Shown here piece after piece: positions 59,014 to 64,000 of a stretch of 64,000 nt of DNA (its first letter is position 1; the number at the start of each line of letters is the position of its first letter). Source of the stretch: Bacilli bacterium (GTDB lineage: Bacteria; Bacillota_I; Bacilli_A; RFN20; CAG-826). The DNA is taken from NCBI GenBank assembly GCA_024408335.1, contig JAKSVB010000005.1, forward strand, positions 51,765 through 115,764, in the 5' to 3' direction. The position numbers and the translations under genes were made by a program. Below the pieces are notes generated by a model, which was given only the letters and a program-made list of their open reading frames with translations, did not search any database and was not told where the DNA came from.

Positions 59014-59551
59014 AGACGTGAGACTTCAAATCCTCAACAGGTAACCCCATAACATTGTAATAGGAGCCTTTGATTTCCTTCATTAAAGGAAAGTCATCCT
59101 GAATACCATAACCTCCTGCCTTATCGAATGGGCGGAAGTTTTTAATATATTCTTCAATTTGAGCGTCGCTAAGCTCATTGAATGTGATGGTTGAAGCGAC
59201 GGTTCTTGTGATCTCTTTTTTGCTACTGATATATGTGTAACTAGAAAGGACGACTTGGGTCTTACCGCTTTCTTCTTTTAGCATCCTAAAAGCGTCTTCG
59301 TAGTCTTTTGGTTTCTCAAGCGCTTTGCCGTTGAGGACGACGATTGTGTCACAAGAAAGGATCTCATCGTCTGGATGAGTTGAGAATATGGTATAGGCCT
59401 TAAGCCTAGATTCTTCGGCGCTTAAATCCTTTGGATTCATGACGTCATCAAGAAGTCTTTCGTCGATTTTTGGGACGACGATATCAAAAGAAGGCACGAG
59501 CAGTTTCAATAGTTCGTGTCTTCTAGGTGATGCTGAAGCAAGAATAAGCAT
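59003..59551 (-). CDS. maf: Maf-family nucleoside triphosphate pyrophosphatase
   Basis: Hydrolyses non-canonical or modified nucleotides. 182 residues: LILASASPRRHELLKLL (P-loop-like start), PKIDERLL, a catalytic SCDTIVVLNGKALEKPKD, VVLSSYTYIS and DKAGGYGIQDDFPLMKEIKGSYYNVMGLPVE at the end, all conserved. It starts 4 bp after the rnj stop and is co-transcribed with it. Confidence 0.92.
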   Translation of the reverse strand: MLILASASPRRHELLKLLVPSFDIVVPKIDERLLDDVMNPKDLSAEESRLKAYTIFSTHPDDEILSCDTIVVLNGKALEKPKDYEDAFRMLKEESGKTQVVLSSYTYISSKKEITRTVASTITFNELSDAQIEEYIKNFRPFDKAGGYGIQDDFPLMKEIKGSYYNVMGLPVEDLKSHVFKR

Positions 59552-59555
59552 GTCT

Positions 59556-61232
59556 TTATTCGTTAATCGTCATGATAAGAGGGACGATCATTGGATTACG
59601 TTCGGTCTTACGGTGGATGTAGTGGCTAACCGCTTTCTTGATGGTGGTTTTGACTTCGCCATATTGAGCGCGGTAGATTCTCATGCCGGTAAGAGATTCG
59701 ACGACTTGAGTTTGAGCGTGTCTGATGATGTGGGCGTTTGAGTCGCCTTCAAAGAATCCGCGAGCGTAGACTTGTGGAGGGGTTGCAAGAGCGCCTTTTT
59801 TGGCATCGACGATAAGAAGGACGGTAACAAGGCCATCGTTCTTAAGCTGTCCTCTTTCACGCATTGTGACGTTAGTTAAGCCATCGATGTCATTGCCATC
59901 GATATAGACGTTATCTGCTTGAACGTGGCCAGTGCGTGTGACGACGTGATCTTTAAGAGTTAAGACATCGCCATTATCGCAAATGAAGACATTGTCTTTT
60001 GGTAAGCCAATATCGTTAGCGAGTTCTCCATGGAGTTTGAGCATGCGGTATTCGCCGTGCACTGGCATGAAGTATTTTGGGTTTGCTAAACGTTGGATGA
60101 GTCTAAGCTCTTGTCTTGAAGGGTGACCTGATGAGTGGAGAGAGAACGCTAAACTGTTTTGCTTGATATCAGCGCCTTGCTTGACGAGGTCATTGACCAA
60201 ACGGTCGACTAAAGCTCCATTTCCAGGGATAGCGTTACTTGAGAAGACGATGGTGTCACCAGGGATGATTCTAATATTCTTGTGTTCGCCTCTAGAGATT
60301 CTGGAAAGAGCGGCCATCGATTCGCCTTGCGAGCCTGTGCAGATGATACAGATTTCTGAAGATTTGTAGTTCTTGACCATATCATCAGAGATGATGGTGG
60401 AATCAGGAACTTTGATGTAACCATAACGTCTTGCGATGTTCATGGTGTTTTCCATGCTGCGTCCTAAGATGCAGATTTTTCTGTTATGAGCAACTGCAGC
60501 CTCAACGACTTGTTGAATACGGTTGATGTTACTTGAGAAGGTGGAAACGATGATACGGGCCATAGCCTGATCAAAGACTTCGTCGACACCTGAACGAACG
60601 TTCTTTTCACTTGGTGTATATCCTTCGATTTCAGCGTTGGTGCTGTCTGCCATAAGAAGGTCGACGCCTTCTTGTCCGAGTTTTGCGAGTTTTGCGATTT
60701 CGAATTGCGGTCCAACTGGAGTGAGGTCGACCTTAAAGTCGCCTGTTTCGATGATGCGGCCTTGCTCTGTGTCGATGCAGACGCCGAAAGCGTCAGGGAT
60801 GGAGTGGGTGACTCTAAAGAATGAGACTTTGAAATCGTCGCCGATTGGGACAACGGTGTCGCTATCGATTTCGACGATTCTCACTTCATCACGAACTCTT
60901 GCGTCTTCGAGTTTGTGTCTGATTAATGCGGCCGCTAAACGTGGAGCGTATATGACTGGGATGTGGATGCTTCTTACGAGGAATGGGATGCCACCGATAT
61001 GGTCTTCGTGACCATGAGTAATGAAAAGAGCCTTAACCTTGCTGCGGTTATTCTTTAAATGAGTGTAATCAGGGATGACGTAGTCAACACCAGGTAATGT
61101 AGCCTCAGGAAAACGAACGCCGGCATCGACGAGGATGAGCGAACGGTCTGTCTCGAAACAGTAAGTGTTTTTACCAACTTCCCCAAGACCGCCGAGGGCA
61201 AATATGTTGACTGGTGATTTGTAATTCGACAT
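59556..61232 (-). CDS. rnj: ribonuclease J
   Basis: A 558-residue metallo-beta-lactamase-fold RNase with endo- and 5'-3' exonuclease activity, central to mRNA decay in Bacillota. NIFALGGLGEVGKNTYCFE, zinc motif FITHGHEDHIGGIPFL (HxHxDH), SIPDAFGVCIDTEQGRIIETGDFKVD, FSLHSSGHPSRQELRLIQRLANPKYFMPVHGEYRML, and the C-terminal domain are present. The start at 61232 has GGAGG 9 bp upstream; the longer frame is not conserved. TATAGT (61296-61291) is a probable -10. A cre-like box lies further upstream. Confidence 0.95.
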   Translation of the reverse strand: MSNYKSPVNIFALGGLGEVGKNTYCFETDRSLILVDAGVRFPEATLPGVDYVIPDYTHLKNNRSKVKALFITHGHEDHIGGIPFLVRSIHIPVIYAPRLAAALIRHKLEDARVRDEVRIVEIDSDTVVPIGDDFKVSFFRVTHSIPDAFGVCIDTEQGRIIETGDFKVDLTPVGPQFEIAKLAKLGQEGVDLLMADSTNAEIEGYTPSEKNVRSGVDEVFDQAMARIIVSTFSSNINRIQQVVEAAVAHNRKICILGRSMENTMNIARRYGYIKVPDSTIISDDMVKNYKSSEICIICTGSQGESMAALSRISRGEHKNIRIIPGDTIVFSSNAIPGNGALVDRLVNDLVKQGADIKQNSLAFSLHSSGHPSRQELRLIQRLANPKYFMPVHGEYRMLKLHGELANDIGLPKDNVFICDNGDVLTLKDHVVTRTGHVQADNVYIDGNDIDGLTNVTMRERGQLKNDGLVTVLLIVDAKKGALATPPQVYARGFFEGDSNAHIIRHAQTQVVESLTGMRIYRAQYGEVKTTIKKAVSHYIHRKTERNPMIVPLIMTINE

Positions 61233-61330
61233 AAAATAACCTCCGCTAGAAAGCACAAAATGTGCATATGTGACTCTCTTTGGTGCCATAACTATAACAC
61301 ACAAAAATAAAGAAAACACTTCCAATCTTA

Positions 61331-61344
61331 TGAAAGCGTTTTCT
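61331..61344. promoter_or_regulatory. cre-like box upstream of rnj
   Basis: TGAAAGCGTTTTCT matches the cre consensus except at the last base. It lies 35 bp upstream of the rnj -10 box, a position compatible with activation, but it is also 23 bp past the end of the 61.4 kb gene and could be fortuitous. Confidence 0.35.
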
Positions 61345-61366
61345 GACAAATTTTGTTATTGTTTCT

Positions 61367-62263
61367 TTAATCTTTCTTTTTTAAGAAAAAGACGAAATTT
61401 AACCATGCTGCAGCGGTTACAGGAACGCTGACTAACCATGGGGCAAGATTGACCGATCCAATATAGTCGAGGATGAAATATGGCTCGAAGCAAGTTGAGA
61501 TATATTGAGCGGCTGGAGTGAAGTTAACGATGATGATGACTAAGGACAAAACGCTGATAAGCGAAACAAAGCAAGTTTCGATGATTAAGCGTTTCTTTCT
61601 TTCGAGAGGCTTATCCATATCAACCATTATGCGTGCTTCTCTATATGCAAGAGCGATATAGCTCACAAAGACCAAGGCAAGGAAAAGGAGCGCAAAACCA
61701 AAGCCTTCTCTATCTGCTTGGAGGAAACCGTATTTCAGAAGGTAACCGCCAAAGAGATATAAGCTCACAAGAATATATAAGCTTCCTCCAATCGCTTTGG
61801 AGATGGCTAATGCCGGATGCATTTTTTCTTCTTTTACGATTGGGCAAATGAGTTTGATGATCGAATCTTTCTTTAAGAGCATAAGGACTCCAAGAGCGAT
61901 GCCAAGGAGGTTAAGAAGAATGAGGTCGATAGGGAAAAGGAAATTGATAAGGCCAAAATAGTATTTGCCCATGCTCATGTTGATGATGGCGCCGATTAGG
62001 AGAAGAAGTCCTACTGCGATAAAGCCAATGCCATTGCCGAATAAGAGTTTCTTGCGTTTTTCCTCGTCTTCAGTGTGAAGGAAGGTGTGATAAGCAAATA
62101 ACCAGTAAGTGATTGCCCAGTATGTTCCAAACATTGGGATGAGCATTGTCATAAAGGAGAAATCAAGAAGGTTACTGATGGCGATTTGGAAGCCTTGGAA
62201 GAAGGCGACTGCAGCGATGCAGTAAAGGAGAACTTCAGTTCCGAAAATTACGAGTTTTCTCAT
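61367..62263 (-). CDS. polytopic membrane protein, unknown function
   Basis: A 298-residue protein with about eight membrane helices (roughly 5-25, 35-60, 75-97, 103-130, 155-178, 190-208, 230-250, 270-292). Charged loops include HTEDEEKRKKLLFG and KPLERKKR. No family recognised. It overlaps the metallophosphoesterase lipoprotein gene by 4 bp, so the two are co-translated. Confidence 0.6.
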   Translation of the reverse strand: MRKLVIFGTEVLLYCIAAVAFFQGFQIAISNLLDFSFMTMLIPMFGTYWAITYWLFAYHTFLHTEDEEKRKKLLFGNGIGFIAVGLLLLIGAIINMSMGKYYFGLINFLFPIDLILLNLLGIALGVLMLLKKDSIIKLICPIVKEEKMHPALAISKAIGGSLYILVSLYLFGGYLLKYGFLQADREGFGFALLFLALVFVSYIALAYREARIMVDMDKPLERKKRLIIETCFVSLISVLSLVIIIVNFTPAAQYISTCFEPYFILDYIGSVNLAPWLVSVPVTAAAWLNFVFFLKKKD

Positions 62264-63303
62264 AAAGTTACCTCCCAGCTCTTATATGTTTCTTTCGATG
62301 AACCGATCTCGTCGATATAGAAGTGTTTCAAGGTGTAAGTCTCATCTTGTTTCAAAGAAACAATGGCACCGCCTGTTAAGGTTTTGTTGGTGTCTTTGTC
62401 GCTAGTGTAATAGAGCTCATAGTTGGCTTTGACGCCGTATCCAAGAAGGGCGTCTTTGTATTTCCAAACGGCATCGTTTGAGTGGTCATGACCGAAGAAC
62501 ATACCTTTCATGTTTCTCTCTAACGCCACTTCAAGATAATCGGATGGATGGTTTCCTGGGAAGAAATAAGGATCGTCTTCTTGAACGACTCCTCCAACTG
62601 GAGTTGTCTTTGAATAATCATATATTTCGATTGTTGGGATGTGGCAATAAGTGATGGAAGGAAGGTATTTGCCGTTTTTCGCTTTTGAAGCGTCTGTTTG
62701 GGCTTTGTACCATTCGACTTGATCGTCTCTGATGTAGTCGTAGTCATAAGAGCCTCCGCTATTGATGAGGTTCTTTGTGTCGAGGTGATAGAGTTGCCAG
62801 GTGTCTTTGTTATTCCATTGGACGTTAATGACGTAATTGGTTTCGCCTGAAACGTTATCGTGCTTGGTGGCACCGTAAGGGAAAAGAGCGTTTGAACCAG
62901 CGCTTACGAGCTCGTTAAGCCAGTCGGCGCTCCAGTGTCCTTGATAGTCATGGTTGCCGCAAGTGAAAGCGAATGGAATATCCCAAGAATTAACGGTTTC
63001 ATAGAGCTTTGCGGCGATGAATTTGTTGGCGATGAAAAGCGAATCGCCTGTGATTTCAATTAAGTCGATGTGGCCTTTGTCTTTTTTGGCAGCATCAACG
63101 ATGGCTGTTAAGAATTTCGATGCTTCATCGATTTGGGTGTTATATGACCAGTGGATGTCGGTGAGCTGAAGAATGTTGAATTCGTTGTGGCTTGACTTCA
63201 TGGTGACGACATAGGCTTCGCTGTTAAGTGGAATGTTAGCTCCGTTTGCGCAGCTGAAAACTAGTGGTGTCAATAGAAGTAACCCGAGTCGTTTTATTTT
63301 CAT
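62260..63303 (-). CDS. metallophosphoesterase lipoprotein
   Basis: A 347-residue calcineurin-like phosphoesterase with a lipoprotein signal (lipobox PLVFSC, Cys18), so extracytoplasmic. Metal-binding motifs: ILQLTDIHWSY (D-x-H), EITGDSLF (GD), FTCGNHDYQGHW (GNHD), YCHIPTIE and FFGHDHSND (GH-x-H). A periplasmic-side nucleotidase or phosphodiesterase is likely. It lies 16 bp after def and overlaps the membrane protein gene downstream. Confidence 0.88.
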   Translation of the reverse strand: MKIKRLGLLLLTPLVFSCANGANIPLNSEAYVVTMKSSHNEFNILQLTDIHWSYNTQIDEASKFLTAIVDAAKKDKGHIDLIEITGDSLFIANKFIAAKLYETVNSWDIPFAFTCGNHDYQGHWSADWLNELVSAGSNALFPYGATKHDNVSGETNYVINVQWNNKDTWQLYHLDTKNLINSGGSYDYDYIRDDQVEWYKAQTDASKAKNGKYLPSITYCHIPTIEIYDYSKTTPVGGVVQEDDPYFFPGNHPSDYLEVALERNMKGMFFGHDHSNDAVWKYKDALLGYGVKANYELYYTSDKDTNKTLTGGAIVSLKQDETYTLKHFYIDEIGSSKETYKSWEVTL

Positions 63304-63318
63304 ATTTGACCTCGCTTT

Positions 63319-63864
63319 TTAGATGGCGACGGCATCAGGAATCTGTTTGAAAGGATTCTTCTTGTCGATGCGGTCATAGAAAAGGATGCCGTTAAGGTGA
63401 TCGATTTCGTGTTGGAGGACGATGGCATCAAAGCCTAAGGCTCTGATTTGGACGTAATCTCCGACGAGAGCGTCATACGCTTTGACGGTGATTTTGTAGG
63501 AACGTGGGACGTATCCTTGGTGTTCTTCATCAACGCTTAAACAGCCTTCGCCGCTTTCGAGATAGCATTGGCGGATGCTGCTAGAGATGATAAGAGGGTT
63601 AACAAGCTCATATTGGGTAAAGGTTTCATCATCGTTTGGATAATAGATGACGAGCATTCTTTTGTTGACTCCGACTTGTGGAGCGGCAAGTCCAACGCCT
63701 TCTTTGACTTTTGGATTTGCTTCTCTATAAGCAGGATCTTGAGAATCCTTTAAGTATTGGAGCATCTCGTCGAGAAGCTCTTTAACCTCCTTAGAGGTTG
63801 GCTCTTCTACATCGGTTGAGCGTGCACGAATAGAAGCAGCTTTATCTTTGACAATTCTTAACAT
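63319..63864 (-). CDS. def: peptide deformylase
   Basis: Removes the formyl group from nascent proteins. 181 residues with the three family motifs GVGLAAPQVG (about 57-66), SGEGCLSVDEEHQG (Cys metal ligand) and LQHEIDHLNGILF (HExxH type). The spacing and the insert after motif I fit the type II enzyme of Bacillota. It is first of a probable def-lipoprotein-membrane protein operon. Confidence 0.95.
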   Translation of the reverse strand: MLRIVKDKAASIRARSTDVEEPTSKEVKELLDEMLQYLKDSQDPAYREANPKVKEGVGLAAPQVGVNKRMLVIYYPNDDETFTQYELVNPLIISSSIRQCYLESGEGCLSVDEEHQGYVPRSYKITVKAYDALVGDYVQIRALGFDAIVLQHEIDHLNGILFYDRIDKKNPFKQIPDAVAI

Positions 63865-63909
63865 AGAGTCATTCTACCATATTTCTTAGAAAAACCTTAA
63901 AATATTGAT

Positions 63910-64000
63910 ATGGATTTAATTCTTGAGAAATCGCTTACCGAACTAAAAGAGGCAATTGAGAGCGACCCACGCTCAATTAGGCTCGCTGAAATAGAGAATA
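63910..64000 (+). CDS. start of a YlbF/YmcA-family-like gene (partial)
   Basis: The first 30 codons encode DLILEKSLTELKEAIESDPRSIRLAEIEN, a helical acidic start resembling the YlbF/YmcA family (ELxxAIxxDPR..RL...E). It runs off the window. TAAAAT (63898-63903) ends 6 bp before the ATG with no SD, so it would be leaderless. Confidence 0.5.
   Translation, partial: MDLILEKSLTELKEAIESDPRSIRLAEIEN

Overview
The window looks like a chromosome segment from an uncultured, gut-type Bacillota of the Bacilli / Erysipelotrichia / former Tenericutes zone. This is inferred from gene content: Spx, RNase J, long-form HPF, a CvfD-like S1 protein, CcpA-type cre boxes, PadR-HAAS-DUF4097 and SD motifs of the GGAGG type. 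GC is moderately low by eye. TGA is used as a stop (for example in ATGA gene overlaps), so this is not a code-4 mollicute. Gene density is high, with many 1-20 bp overlaps and intrinsic terminators closing most units. I see no rRNA, CRISPR array, insertion sequence or phage structural gene.

Layout. 1-2.5 kb is an accessory patch: a three-gene HipBST-like kinase toxin-antitoxin locus on the minus strand with three operators at exact 41-bp spacing, abutting an ATG-less toxin-like fragment and a double-CPCC protein. 2.5-9.6 kb holds a FucO-like alcohol dehydrogenase, a lipid pair (PlsC and DagK family), a ThrE-type exporter, a lipoprotein and a GMP synthase lacking its amidotransferase domain. 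10-19 kb is a pentose and plant-glycan region: xylA-xylB-AraC-GH43 with cre and operator-like sites, then a lipoprotein and a membrane-anchored, domain-permuted GH3. 19-23.8 kb is a signalling locus: HEPN-like protein, 7TM receptor pseudokinase, LytS-type histidine kinase and a response regulator. 23.8-27 kb has a phospholipase C-like protein, a GPH/SLC45-like transporter and a TetR regulator. 27.1-27.8 kb is a six-tRNA cluster. 28-32 kb has the PadR operon and an HD-GYP phosphodiesterase.

32-41 kb carries aminopeptidase M18, pgi, an S1 protein, ispD, HAD, a LemA-like protein, ABC-F and an AmtB-GlnK fusion. 41-46.7 kb has a lipoprotein, tRNA-Leu, mgtE, pduL, a TSCPD protein interrupted by an in-frame TAA, metK behind a structured RNA leader with an intrinsic terminator, and hpf. 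46.8-51 kb has a zeta-like kinase pair, HAD, two lineage proteins of unknown function, tRNA-Ser and an RluA-type pseudouridine synthase. 51-64 kb has phosphoglucomutase, HAD, trpS, spx, CYTH, a large DUF4353 lipoprotein, a membrane-anchored EIIB-like protein, maf, rnj, a membrane protein, a metallophosphoesterase lipoprotein, def and the start of one more gene.

How they fit together: central sugar metabolism (xylose isomerase and xylulokinase, Pgi, phosphoglucomutase) and glycan hydrolysis are linked to cre-type carbon control; several genes look leaderless, with a -10 box 6-10 bp before the start codon. The strongest candidates for something undescribed are the metK leader RNA, the HEPN / pseudokinase / kinase / regulator locus, the zeta-like pair, and the HipBST locus joined to a toxin-immunity remnant. 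No database search was possible; family names rest on motif recognition.
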